From Pogonophryne albipinna (lineage: Eukaryota > Chordata > Actinopteri > Perciformes > Artedidraconidae), in NCBI GenBank assembly GCA_028583405.1, contig JAPTMU010000274.1, forward strand, positions 186,001-250,000: a stretch of 64,000 nt of DNA. The letters are read 5' to 3'. Shown in pieces: positions 22,181 through 35,500 of this stretch (position 1 is its first letter; each line of letters begins with the position of its first letter). The notes beneath the pieces are model-generated. The model saw only the letters and a program-made list of their open reading frames with translations. It was not told the DNA's origin and ran no database searches. The position numbers and the translations under genes are program-made.

Positions 22181-23518
22181 AAATAAATGCATTTTTTACA
22201 TTATTTAAACATAATGTTTCTTCATTCACTAGGTGTTACTGTTGGACCAAGAAGATACACGGGTAGTTTTATCTCCAGAACACCAGTGAAACCAACACAA
22301 GGTAACACAAATCCTCTGTTCCCTAATTATTCAAACTGGCTTCTTTGTAAGTCCATCAAAAAAGCCAACATGCCTTTTCTCTAAATGTTTTAAGGTATCT
22401 GACTTTTTATTTATTACAATAGGTCAGACGACTCATAAGTCTAGCACTCAAGCTATTTCCCCACCTGTGACCCCAGTGACCCCATCTTTAGGTGAGCAAA
22501 AGCATCTATTTCTTATTTAGAAATAAAATAAAATGATATTTATGTTATGCCATATTATGCAGCAAATTAGTTAATGCTGTCCTTTTTGTGAATAATATGT
22601 AATTACAGTATATTACTGTTAAAAAGGGTGCCTCCTAATCCACAGTGGGTTCATATTACATGTTTCTTCTGGGTTTGAGCAGTGAGTATTGCTCTGCAGT
22701 GTCGCAGTAAAACAATTTTCTTCATTATTATCTGTATTTTCAATAATGTATCATCTTCTCTACTGTACTCACATAGTTAATTTATATCAGTTGCAAAGCA
22801 ATACCCTCTCCTTCATGTTTTATATTCAGTGTGCCCTTTACTGGTACATAGGTACTCACAGTCTTCTTGCTTTTATGTACGAAGTGAAACTGACTTGTTT
22901 CTGACCTCACACAGAAACATGGACATGGAAGTTGGTAATAGTTGCGTCTTCTTTTGGAGGTGTTATCGTACTGGGACTGGCATTTCTATTTACCAAAAGA
23001 ACAACTGGTGAGAACTTCATTTTTGTGCCCACTAAAGCATTTGTCCTTCCTGCTCTTTGTGGAAGTAAAGAATCCAGGTGGAGGATCAGGGTGATCAGGT
23101 GTTGTTAATTGTACGTTTTGTGTTATAGATGCCAGTGGATATATGGGAAAACTCAGCAGTGGAGAGGTAATTCAACACTTCTGTATACATCCAGTCAGTG
23201 ATCCTGCTGCTAACTCTCACTTTACCTTCCCCCTGTCTTCCTGATAAAGTACTTACCGAGTGGTTATGATGAGACGTACAGCATCGTGACTTATGAATGC
23301 AGCAAAATCGGTGAGCTGCTTTTCTTTCTAGCTTTAATATTAAAATGTATTGTTCAGTATGTATGAACGCAATGGGTGTAAAATAACATAGATAATTTAG
23401 GTCGTTTCATTACATTTTTGTGATATTTTGGCAATTAGGCAGGACATTGTATAATACAAGAAAATACTTCAATGTCCCAATGTGTGTGTCATGTCTTTTT
23501 TCTTTGCTACTAGAATGA
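19825..23518 (+). CDS. Receptor-family gene B: three-Ig transmembrane receptor
   Basis: The exons are 19825-19858, 20152-20178, 20596-20874, 21058-21351, 21697-22008, 22233-22301, 22423-22491, 22915-23007, 23129-23166, 23250-23310 and 23514-23518. They sum to 1281 nt (426 residues) with all phases matching. After a signal peptide (MAGRLLFVILI) come two related Ig-like domains of about 93 and 98 residues. Both have TLTVNPPVI, LHCQTPPSVSVSQCYFY, PCLKTLTGTELL and VKCFY, that is four conserved cysteines. A different third domain follows (LFACALPGSADHGARCNLYF, LFCQFTFTINDFL). Two Thr/Pro stalk exons and a membrane helix (LVIVASSFGGVIVLGLAFLF) follow, then a tail with four tyrosines but no canonical ITIM. 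The family looks like a fish leukocyte-receptor IgSF family. I know no established name, and ligand and cell type are unknown. Confidence 0.8.
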
Positions 23519-24420
23519 CAAATGCTAACCACAGCGCCTCAAGAGGAACCAGAGCATCAGACCACAGAGAGAACGTGTGCAGCATTTGAAAAGCATTTTG
23601 AAGTTAAAGAATTGTGTTTCTCAGAAAGATTTGAGATGGCTAAAACATAATTTGGATTTGTGCAGTTAACTGTTGGTATACAATAATAAATATACATACA
23701 TATTAATGTACAGAACACTGATTATACAAACATGAAATATAAATTGGAAGCACATCCATGTTAGCCTTCTCCTAATCAATATGTTAAACATTTTAGCTTT
23801 AATATCTATAACATATTAAAAATGGATAAATCCTCTTTAGGGGTTGAGGTTACAGGGGGACAATAAGTTAATCAGTTGTTTGTTTTAGTTTTATTTCAAC
23901 TGAGAGAGAATGTGTAGAGTAAGAAAGTCCATGGGAAACGTGGGGGCTTTGACTTTACTTCAACACCAACTAGAACAGAAAACACAGCCTGAGCAGCAAA
24001 ACACTGGAAATATGAAGTGAAATACGGATTGCAGAGTTGTATGTTACGGACAAAAATAAAAAATAACTTCATGTTTGATTCAAGCAGACCATGAACAAGA
24101 TAAATGTTTCTGTAAAGTTGTGAGCAGCTTGTGAACACATGATGAAAAGACCCTTTCCTTTTCTTCTGAAACTGTTTGCTGACACTTTGGTAGACTTGAT
24201 ATAAATATAAAACATATTCTACGTATTTAATAAATCGTGTGAAACAACTAGATGAACAGTGTGGGTGTTTCTGTGGCCTGTTTAGATGTTTGTTTCATGT
24301 TTAATGCTAGCTGTGGTTTTCCTGAGAGCAAGTTCTGTGAACTGACACTGAAGTACATCAAAGTTCACATACTCAGAGACACAAGCTTCTTCTGTCTGAG
24401 AAGTCTTATTGATCTTCATC

Positions 24421-27400
24421 ATGTCTGGACGTCTGCTGTTCATCATCCTCATCTGTAAGTTATACCTTCAGGAGAGTTCCTCATTATTAATGTAGACTTT
24501 TACACATTAGTTCCACACTTGATGTAGTGTGGTTTACTTCCTGTTCTTATTTGGTTGTTTATTTCATGCCTCTGTTTTTAATTCTTGTTTCATCTGTAAA
24601 CTCATCGTGAAACTATGGTGCAGAACTTAAGAATGAGATCCTCAAAAATATAGTCTATCTTTATCTTCATATTTTCTTATAGGCATTAATACGGTATTAT
24701 TATTATGTATGTTTAAGTTGGTAAAACATTATATTTTCCAGCAGATTCCTTTCACAAGATTCAAACACAAGGTCAGTCTCTGATATATCCTCTTGATGTC
24801 CACTTGGGCTGTTTTTACTGTGTGGGAAGTTTATTGAAGTCTGTTAATATTTTTACAAACTTTGTTGTTGTACAGAATATTTCTTTCCTGTCGCAATGTG
24901 TCACAGTGACACAATATATGCCAATAACATCATTTGTTCCATGTTACGAGTAAAATAATTGGTATCACAGTTAAATTGTGTGTCCTGCAATTGATATGAG
25001 AGGATAACCATTGCCCATTAAACATAATAGGTAACGTCTTTGTCAGCACAAACAGCAGTGGCTCTTAACATATGCGGTCAGGTATTGAGATAAGAGTTAT
25101 AGGTTATCAATGATTCTGTCATCATAAATGATTTAAATAAATTCAATTTTCAGCTATTTATATCTGACATATAAACGTGTATTTCCAGCTCTTCTTCCCC
25201 CGACACTGACAGTGAATCCTCCAGTGATCACAGAGACAGACTCGGTCACTCTGCACTGTCAGACTCCACCCTCTGTTTCTGTGTCTCAGTGTTATTTCTA
25301 CACTTTAAGTGGAGGAACTAGAGTCTTCCCTTGTCTGAAGACCCTGACAGGAACTGAGCTGCTGCTGATGTCACAGCAGAGATCATCTGCTGAGGTTCAA
25401 GTGAAATGTTTTTACATTGTAAAATATGGAGACGTAAATTCTCCATCTCCACACAGTGACCCGTCCTCCATCACCATACACAGTGAGTGACTGCTTTACT
25501 CATTATTTCATATTTTATCATATAATGTCATTGCAAGATGCAGTATCACATTTCATTAAAAGGAAGTGAACACAGATTCAACTGTTTAACAGCTTTCCTT
25601 TCCATTAAATGCCACCTTTGGGATGAAATGTTACATTTAGGATGTTCACAGTGTGCCAGTAATGCCTAATAATTGTCATTACATTGTAACTAACACTTTA
25701 CTCACATTATGACAAAGTAGAAAATAATTTTCAAAAAGCTTTAATGTTAAATGTAAAACTTAATGACAGGGTGTGACGGTATTACATGAGGATATTGTAT
25801 TTAATAATGTTCAATATTTCTCTTTAGGTCAAAAACCACAGATGAGTGTTCAACATGATCCTGATGAATACGTTCTCTTTGCCTGCGCTCTGCCTGGATC
25901 TGCTGATCATGGTGCGAGATGTAACCTGTACTTTGGAGAAAATAATCATCCAGTCCAAACAGCAACCACCTGGAAGAAAAGGGATTCAAAGAAGCGGCTG
26001 TTCTGTCAGTTTACTTTCACAATCAATGACTTTCTAAGAAGTTTACATCTTCTTAAAAGACATGATGCCAGCTGTGATTATAGTTTGGGAAGTGAAGCCA
26101 ACTCTTTGTCTCCTCGGAGCGATGGATACAGCTTGACTGGTGAGTCAGAGAAGACATTAAACATCTTAAAGTATTTCTTCATTTATGAGTGTACTGCATG
26201 TTGTTTCAATTGTTAAAATATCTGTGGTGGAAATGCTTGTAATGAACTGGTCAAGGAGTTGTCCTCCTGAGTCTTTAATAATGTTTTGCAAAAGAGGCTC
26301 ACAGCATACAGAAATACTATAATAGTTTTCAATAAATGTCACTGTAATTTAACAATGTTAACCTAATGTGAATATTCTTTTAGTGGGATCATTAAGTCAT
26401 TTGGATTTATCATCTGGGGACTATGATTGTCTATACAAAATGTAATTGCAAAATATTTCAGTGTGGACCAAATTGGTAAATAATCCGACATCTCGCAGAG
26501 CACATACATTTTTCTCTGGTTTATATTTTTGGAACAGCTCTGTGTTTAAGTCATTGCACAAATAAGAGTAATAATGTTTTTTTATTGTACACACGAAAAT
26601 GACAGGCCCAAAATCTGTTTTTTTTCCTGCAGATATTGTGGAAAAGGAGCGCTCCAAAATATCAGCTTTTACTACCCCCCCAGGTAAGAGGTAATATCTA
26701 TCTGAATAACAATCCAGAACCTACTTACAAAAGACATTTGTGTGTTAACATCTATTTAGTTGCCATATTTGACTGTTAACAAACTAAACCCATGTTTTTT
26801 CTTTTTCTCAATTGCACAAATATAAGTTTTCTGCACATGAAGCGGACAGATCCAAATCCATCTTCTTTTGTTTTAGATATCGTGGAAAAGGACACACGCT
26901 TGACAAAGACTATTGCGACATCTACTATGACCACAGGCAGGACATGCTTTACATTTTATTTGAATATCACACTGTAAAAACAGCGTTATCTCAAGGTGCT
27001 TCACAAGTTGGTGAGCATTTTTTTTATCTAAGAAACTTATTTAATAAATCTTTTTTATAAAATACATAAAAAACTAGGGAGCTGAGTTTAAAAAAAAGGT
27101 TAAGGGCATAAAAGGTGTTTAAAAAAACAACTTATTTGACTTACTATATTTGTTGTTGTTTATAGTTGTTGTTTTTTCTCCAGGTATGACTGTGAGCAGG
27201 CTTCAATCCTCCACTCGTGAAACTCCTTCTGAACAAACATCAGGTTGCACAATTAGAGATATATTAACTTTAACAAATCACAAATCATTTTATATCATTT
27301 TATATGTGAGTATGTTTTACATTATTTAAAATAATGTTTCTTCATTCACTAGGTGTTACTGTTGGACCAAGATACACGGGGAGTTTTATCTCCAGAACAC

Positions 27401-30163
27401 CAGTGAAACCAACACAAGGTAACACAAATTATTCAAACCGGCTTAGTTGTCATTTTTACATGCTATACATTTGAATAGAAATCCAGGAATGATCACGATT
27501 GACTGACTGTAGTTGTTGTTTTGAATGTTTTAAAAGTTTTGAGTTTTTTTTCACCAGGAAGGACTGTTATCAGTTATTCCACTCCTATGACTACCAAACA
27601 AACACCAGGTAACACTATTACATATTTATTAAATGTGACTTTAATTGATCACAAATCATTTAAAAAGTATTTTATATTTACTTTTAATTCACTAGGTCTT
27701 ACTGTTGGATCAAGATACACGGGTAGTTTAATCTCTACTCCAATAAAACCAGTGAAACCAACACAAAGTAACACAAATACTCAGTTTCCTTATTATTCAC
27801 ACTTTTTTTAAGTCCATCAAAAAATGCCAACATGCGTTTTCTCTAAATGTTTGAAGGTTTCTGACTTTTTCTTTATTACAATAGGTCAGACGACTCATAC
27901 GTCTAGCACTCTCGCTATTCTCTCACCTGTGACCTCAGAGAACCCATCATCAGGTGATCAAAAGCATCTATTACTTACACATACTATTAACATTACAAAT
28001 AAAATGATATTTATGTTAGTCATTCAGTCATTAATTTCTCTTCCCTATAGCAAATTGGCATGTTATTTAGAAAATTAGTTAAAGCTGTCCTTTTTGTGAA
28101 TAATATATAAAACATTAATTAAATTAATGTTAAAAAGGGTGCCTCGTAATCCACAGTGGGTTCATATTGCATGTTTCTTCTGGGTTTGAGCAGTGAGAAT
28201 TGCTCTGCAGTGTCGCAGTAAAACAATTTGCTTCATTATTATCTGTAATTCAATAATGTGTCATCTTCTCAACTATAATCATGCGTTTAATTTATGTAAG
28301 TTTCAAAGCAATACCCTGTCCTTGATGTTTTATATTCAGTGTGCCCTTTACTGTTACATAGGTACTCACAGTCTTCTTGCTTTTGTGTTGGAAGTGAAAC
28401 TGACTTGTTTCTGACCTCACACAGAAACATGGACATGGAAGTTGATAATAGTTGCGGCTTCTTTTGGAGGTGTTATCGTACTGGGACTGGCATTTCTATT
28501 TACCAAAAGAACAACTGGTGAGAACTTTTTGTGCCCACTAAAGCATTTGTCCTCCCTGCTCTTTGCGTAAGTAAAGAATCCAGGTGGAGGATCATGCTGA
28601 GTTAGCAAATGCCCATATTAAACACGTAAGATCATAATGTAAATCTCTGTTTAATCCAAAATATGAAATACTTAGAAAAAAGGAAGTTTGGTTGAAGGGA
28701 GTTAGTTTATAATGTCTGCTCTGCACGCCTGATTGAACATGATTGGACGTAACTAGTAACACAGCTGGGAATGAGCCAAGAAATGTGAAGCTTATCAGAA
28801 AAAGCTGATGTCTAATAAGCCAATACAACTTCAGTGCTTTGCCCCAACAAACACCATGCTTCTCCCTCTCTCTATTTCAGAAAGATGTGCTGCCAAGAGG
28901 TAAGGATATGTATTATTTGTTTGACCTTTTCAGCAATAGGTGAGTTAGTAAAGAGGTAGTTATGTTTTACAGTTTGAAATTTCCTTCATTCAGAATTTCA
29001 TCTTATTCTCTTCAAGTAGCTGCTTAGTGCATCCTCTGCAGCAGGACTTTAGTTGTTATGCAGTCATGTAAATAGAGGGGTTAGTTGTTATCTCCAAAGC
29101 CAGATGCCACCTCATTCTTCACACTGAGGCCATTTAGGTCTGAGAGGGGTTTTAACAAAGAAATGTATTCCTTTTGATATTATCTTTATTGTCAACCATG
29201 CTGTTTCTAGTGTAATGAGTACAACTTGATGCAAATGAGCATTTAGCCAGTGCATCTGGTCCTTGTACATAAGTGTATGTTCCAATTCTAATGTGATTCC
29301 CTTATTAAATAAAGTAAACTAAGCTACACCAACTAAACTCTCTTTAATAAAACATGTTCCCTTTCGTATCTGTATAGGACACACGCCAATGTCACCGGTA
29401 ATGTATACATGAAGCAGTCAGGAAACTTTATCATTCATACCTACAGAATAAAGATATTATATATTGTTCTTCTTTTGTGTTGAGGTGTGTTTTACTCTCT
29501 GTTACAGATGACTTAATGTGCACGAGAAAGCTTGACCATGGAGGATCGGTAATTTAAAAAACAAAACGTTTCTATATCAGATATAACATTCCCATCATCT
29601 AAAATAATGGAACATTTGAAAAGCAAAGTTCCTCAAGGTTTATTAACATTGTTATTCATGAGTTCCTCTCACTTCCTCTCCCTTCCTTCCTGTTATCTTA
29701 AGTTACCTGCAGGTAACGATGAAGCCTACAGTATGATCACCTCAGTACCTGCTGCTGTTTGTCTCACTGGTGAGCTGCATCTGTATTATTGAAGGAGAAC
29801 CACAACAAAAAACTAATTTGAACCGAATTCGAAAAATGGCTTGTGATACAGACAGATGTTTAATCACTTAAAGCTTGTTATGAATAGAACCGGTGGACTA
29901 AACCACTGAACCCATCCTCTCTCTTGTTCTCACAGGTCCTGAGAAACCGAGCAGGCAAGCCACTCAAAATGAGGATGTGAGTGAGACGTGAGACACATTG
30001 TGTAACACATTTGCTAAATGTTTGTATGTAGTAAAGATTGAATGAGCCTTATGGTTTCTTTCTCCTTTAGTCTGACATATACCACGTGTACTCCACCATC
30101 TCCGAGGAGCCACCCCCATCAGCCCTGAACAACATGGTGTACAGCACCCTGCAGGCCTATTGA
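24421..30163 (+). CDS. Receptor-family gene C: two-Ig receptor with long stalk and ITAM-like tail
   Basis: The exons are 24421-24454, 24745-24771, 25189-25482, 25828-26139, 26633-26683, 26877-26936, 27184-27243, 27353-27418, 27558-27608, 27696-27767, 27885-27953, 28425-28517, 28881-28899, 29378-29397, 29508-29548, 29703-29769, 29936-29976 and 30071-30163. They total 1470 nt (489 residues) with all phases matching. It has a signal peptide, one four-cysteine Ig domain, the B-type third domain, seven short Ser/Thr/Pro stalk exons and a membrane helix identical in type to B. The tail has EAYSMI and ends VYSTISEE...MVYSTLQAY, two YxxI/L motifs 13 residues apart, which is ITAM-like with a long spacer. 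Exon 26877-26936 needs a GC donor. The stalk suggests an extended, O-glycosylated ectodomain. Confidence 0.78.
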
Positions 30164-30663
30164 ACAGAAAGCAACAACATGAAGTACTGCTTTTAAAACC
30201 ATGTGCCATTTATTTTTGCTTTTCTTTAATCATGTTATAGTATCTTATGATCCATAGGGAAATTGAGATGTCTTTCCAAGCTAAAAGTATTTAATAAACA
30301 GTTAGTTTGATGTATTCTCATCTGTCAGAGTGACCAGCTCTGTGACTGGGGGTTACCTCCCTGAGCCTGAGGCTGTATTTTGTGTGTACGCATCACAACT
30401 TGCCAGATGCAGTCATGAAAAGTTACAAAGGTTTTGTTGAGATTCAGATGAACGTTGAATTTGAAGAATGGTGTGGTCTGAGCAAGAAGGGCCAAGGGGT
30501 CATTTAGGATAGGAAGTGTGAAAGGGGGAAAACTCAAAAAATCGTCCTCATGGGCTAACAAACATTAATTGTGGATTGACAGGCGCACCTTGCAAACAAA
30601 GTTGCTCTTAGCAGCTCATTAGTATGTACGATGGAGTATTAGGGCCACACTTAGAGAAAAAAA
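30164..30663. other. Gene C 3' UTR and spacer
   Basis: A polyadenylation signal AATAAA lies at 30293-30298. The remainder up to the fold-back element shows no gene. Confidence 0.5.
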
Positions 30664-30871
30664 ACAGGGAGATTTCGAGAATAAAGTCGTAATAATACGA
30701 GAATAAAGTCATAGTTACGAGAATAAAGTCGTAACATTACGAGAATAAAGTCGTAATATTACGAGAATAAAGTCGTAATGTTACGAGAATAAAGTAATAA
30801 TTACGAGATTAAAGTCGCGGACTTGGAGGAGATTGTCTCCTTTCTGCAGGAGGAAATGGCCGACTACATTA

Positions 30872-31180
30872 CATTGCATTTAGCTGACGCTTTTATCCAA
30901 AGAGACTTACAATAAGTGCATTCGACCAACAACATACAAACTTGAAGAAAACAGAATCATATAAGTACATCAGGTTTCATAGAGCTAAAACATTTCAAGT
31001 GCTACTCAACTGGCTTTAGATAAGCCAGTCCGTTATTAGTATATAAGTGCTTTGTTAGTAATTCTATCGCTTGAAGTGGAGTCGAAAGAGATGAGTTTTC
31101 AGTCTGCGCTGGAAAATGTGTAGGCTATCTGCTGTCCTGATTTCAATGGGGAGCTCATTCCGATTCCACTACAAAGCTAT
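30872..31180. repeat. Dispersed fish repeat (catttagctgacgctttta family)
   Basis: The segment starts with cattgcatttagctgacgc and atccaaagagacttacaat. The same sequence occurs in reverse near 54830-55020 and 62690-62880. It is a common interspersed repeat in teleosts; I do not assign a class. Confidence 0.6.
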
Positions 31181-31515
31181 CGTTCGACTCCTTCTGGATC
31201 CAAAGCCTTGATTACAAGTCTCATCGTTTCTTGTGAAACAACAAATCTCCTTTGAATAACTCGTAGATGTAACCAACGATAGCCTTGTAGTCGGCCAGAA
31301 CCAGCCATTTCCTCCTGCAGAAAGGAGACAATCTCATCCAAGTCCGTTTGGTTCTTTCTTCGAAATAATAGACATAGTTTCTTGCACAACCTTTTAAAAG
31401 TTCTAATACTTATGATAATCTGATGCTGATGTGCCAAAAGATTAAGTATTTGTATTTTGTTATTTGAGAAACCTAAACTAAAGTACTGCTTCACAAGATG
31501 CTCCACATTCCTCAT
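31177..31515 (-). pseudogene. N-terminal fragment of an integrase-like transposon protein
   Basis: The 112-codon ORF has FSNNKIQILNLLAHQHQI, RTFKRLCKKLCLLFRRKNQ and GYRWLHLRVIQ, a helix-turn-helix-like N-terminus found in fish proteins that continue into an rve integrase core. It stops at DPEGVER, before any DDE residues, so it cannot be catalytic. It was probably left when the element was internally rearranged. Confidence 0.55.
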
Positions 31516-31648
31516 TTTATTGCAGGACGTTGCTGTTGTCTCCTTCTCAAGTCACTTATGAAGCTACGACTTTAATCTCATAATTATGACTTTATTCTCG
31601 TAACATTACGACTTTATTCTCGTAACTATGACTTTATTCTTGTAAGTA

Positions 31649-32525
31649 TGCACACTGTATGTTAGTTAACAATATGTTGGTCCCACATACAGTCGAGCCT
31701 GTTTGATGCAAAGCTATCTTTATCTGTTCATTTCACAATATATCTGTTTTTGTATATACTGTATATTCAGATTATAACAAAAGTTGCTGTGTTTTTTTGT
31801 TTTTTTTATTATAGTCTGCTTGACTTCCTGCCTTTATTTTCTTCTTTAAATTGCTAGGTAAATAACCATAGACTGTAGCCTATATATAAAGGGTAAATAT
31901 CACAATATTTAAACCATGTACCTAAATTAATCCTTAAAATGAACATGTTTGCGTGTGAACCCACATTGAAATAAAAAAGGGTAAAAACTGAGTTTATTAA
32001 AAGCCGTATATATTATATTTGTTTGTCTGGATATTAAAAGTATGCAAATGGGGAACAGTGGAAAAGTCATAATTGCATTGGTCCATCTTTTTCTTTGAAC
32101 ATTGGAGGCTCGGATAAATCGGAGGATGCTAAATGCACATTTAGTTGGTCCATTATCTTGAAGAGAAATACATAATAATATTCATATCCCCTAGCCTAGT
32201 GTGTATGTTTGAGCTGTTTCAAAAAATAGTTTTCAGGTAAGACCTGCACTTAGTACCTAGTGTATTTTATCTTTAGTCTTAATTTAATTGTTTGAATTCA
32301 ATTAAAAGAAAACAATGCAAAGGTTATTTCCTGAAACAGTTAGCCCACATGAACTAGGTCTCATGGTGTATGTTCCTGTGGCCGTCTGTCAGTGTGATTC
32401 ACTTCCGTTTCTCGCTGTGGTTTTCCTGAGAACATGTTCTTCATAATGTCAGTATGTCAAAGTCCATGTAGTCAAACAAAAAGTGAGGTCTTGAATTATT
32501 TAACATTTTACCACTCAGCTTCATC
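31649..32525. other. Spacer and 5' region of gene D
   Basis: This is AT-rich and has no coding exon. From about 32370 it resembles the receptor leaders (gttcctgtggcc, tgtggttttcctgagaa), so the promoter and 5' UTR of gene D probably lie here. Confidence 0.4.
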
Positions 32526-35500
32526 ATGGCTGAACCTCTGTTGGTGTTCATCCTCATATGTAAGTAAAACAAATTCTTTATTTTATTGTTAATGACGGTG
32601 GTTGGTGAAATGTGGTTAAACACACATACAGGCACCTTTCATTTCATGTGAAAGAGACGAGTTGATATTTATTATTAGATAATTATTCATTGGCTTCAGG
32701 ATGTGATATGAAACTTTTACATCGAGTTGAAAGAAAAACAAGAATAACATTGAGACTTTGCTATTTATTATCAAAGTCAAATTTTACCTTGTTAATATGT
32801 TTTTTCTTCAACAGATTCATTTTCTGAGATAAATGCGCAAGGTCAGTCTCTCTTAATTTGACAAATTCTACACAAAATGTGTTGTATAGATACTTTTCTA
32901 AATGTTGACAGTTATCCATTAGGAATTTAATTATCTCATGTGACAAACATATATGTTCTTCTTAATTTCCAGATCTTCTTCCACCGACACTGACAGTGAA
33001 TCCTCCGGTGATCACAGAGACAGACTCAGTCACTCTGCACTGTCAGACTCCACCCTCTGTTTCTGTGTCTCAGTGTTATTTTCGCACTGTGAGAGGAAAA
33101 CCTGCCAAAGTCTTCCCTTGTCGTCAGACTCTGACAGGAACTGAGCTGCTTCAGATGGCAGAGAGGAGTTCACCTGCTGAGGTTAACGTGACGTGTTTTT
33201 ACCTTCACGTGTATCCATCTCCAGAAAGTGATGTCTCCTCCGTCATCATTCGAAGTGAGTTATCACTGTAGCTTTGGATATACAGCTCTGGAAGAAATTA
33301 AGAGACCACTGCAGCATTATCAGTATCTCTGGCTTTACTATTCATAGGTACAGTATGTGTGTTGAGTGAAATGACATTTAAATGTTATTCTATAAACTAC
33401 TGACAACATTTCTAAGTGTTGGTATTCAACACACACTGGAATGGAAAGGCTGCCATGTAGAGATTGAGATATAAGAAACATTTGGAGGGGTTTCTTCATT
33501 TTTCCAGAGATGTACATTTTCATGTCTTCATACATTATGAGCACAAACATCAAAGTGTCTCTGGACATGGGGGTTGGGTCTTCAAAAGACGAAGAGAAAG
33601 AAAAGTTTGAAAAGGCAACTTATTCCATTGTTATCATTAGAACTACTGGTAATTAAGATTAATGCAGTTTCAGGTTATTTAATCTTTGTATACTTTTCCA
33701 GCTCTTCGTCCCCCGACACTGACAGTGAATCCTCCGGTGATCACAGAGACAGACTCAGTCACTCTGCACTGTCAGACTCCACCCTCTGTTTCTGTGTCTC
33801 AGTGTAATTTCTACATTTTAAGTGGAGGAACTAGAGTCTTCTCTTGTCTGAAGACTCTGACAGGAACTGAGCTGCTGGAGATGTCACAGCAGAGTTCACC
33901 TGCTGAGGTTCAAATGACGTGTTTTTACACTTTAATGCTTGGAGGGATACATTATCCATCTCCACACAGTGACACCTCCTCCATCACCGTACGCAGTGAG
34001 TGACTGATACCCCCACACTTACATTATCAAACGTTGATATAGTGTCAGCACAAGAAAAGTGTTGTGGTGTAATATATCATACATGTTTTTGAGACATTTT
34101 TGATATACAAATACATATTTAGAAAAAATAGTAACACATGACCGAGCCTATAGGGACATGTGTTATAACCTCAGGTAGGACATGTGAAGATTTAAAATAG
34201 AAATCCATATCACATTACAAAAGCACTTTCCTTATTTCTTATTTAGAAAGATAACATGTGTTTTATTCAGCAGGTTTGCCTGTTACCAGTGTTTCCACTC
34301 CTGTGACTCCTCTTACATCAGGTAACACCATTTTAGATAAGCTTGTCAGTGAAACCACGATCAGGTTATTCTTCTATTTTTCTCATTGTTGTCACTCTTT
34401 GCAAATAGTTGCCAAGTACATATCATGTGATATTCTCACTTTTCTCAACACTGAATATATCTATAAAAAGTAAATATTCTAAATCTCAGTTGATTCACAT
34501 AGTGATGGTTGTTCATTGATTACCCAAATACTCTGTGAAGGATGTTTAGTTGCTGTATGTGTAATTAACCTTTCCTCTGTGAAGATTGTATTCCATATTG
34601 TTCAAGTAAAATAAAGCTATTATCCATTTATAATACAGCGATAATTGATTGTTGTTTCACCAGGTCGGACTGTTTACACGCCAAGTATTAGTGAGAGTTC
34701 CTCCTCTTCTCCCCTCACACAAGTGAAACCAACATCAGGTGACATAATGATTCCATGTTTCATACTAACTCTAAAACATTTTTGTGAAAAAGCTATCAAT
34801 CAGCACATAGAAAACAATATGCTGCATTATATTTTTAACCCTGACAAAAGACAATATATTCTGTGATTGTAATGTTTTTGTGCCTCTCAAGGAACACTCA
34901 CTAGTGTGAATCCAGGACCTGATCAAGATATAACAGGTAGACTAAAGATTCTTATTGTTGCATAAAAATGCCAACATGAATTACATTGGATGTTTTAAAA
35001 ATGTTCGGTCTGTTAATAGGTTCAAGTGTTACTACGCCTGGTATTAAAGATAGCTCTAACACTGCAGCCCCTCAGAAAACAGCATCAGGTGAGTCTACTT
35101 ATGTGTTTACCACTTAAACTCAGTGATTAAATAATGTTTAAAACCTTATTAACTCAGAAGTGTATACATCAATTCACATCACCTGTCTTCTTGATTTTGT
35201 TAATGCTATGACAAGCAAAACTGACACTTATTGCTTCTCGTTTCAAAGCAGGAATATTGAAGTTTGTAGCAGTTGTGGCTGGATGTGGAGTTACTGTGGG
35301 AGTCATCTTGCTGGTTTCTGGAATTCTCTGTAACAACAGAAGAACTGGTGAGAAACTTGTCAATATGTTTGTCTCATAGTCAGAACATGTTTGTTGTATA
35401 CGTCTTCTAAGCAAAAGTTCCCTTTAACAGGTTGTTTGATTATAAAACATTTGGTAGCTCTAGAATTGCATTTTCATAAGCATTGCAAGAAAAATGTGGG

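Larger units (their letters stand above)
30664..31648. mobile_element. Fold-back DNA element with repeated acgagaataaagtcgtaa termini
   Basis: Both ends consist of several copies of a motif like acgagaataaagtcgtaat (30671-30826 forward, 31560-31648 inverted), forming long inverted termini. A segment reading EIVSFLQEEM occurs twice in opposite orientation (about 30828-30860 on plus and 31297-31345 on minus), so the element folds back internally. A common dispersed fish repeat lies in its centre. A truncated integrase-like ORF indicates derivation from an autonomous element. Confidence 0.7.
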
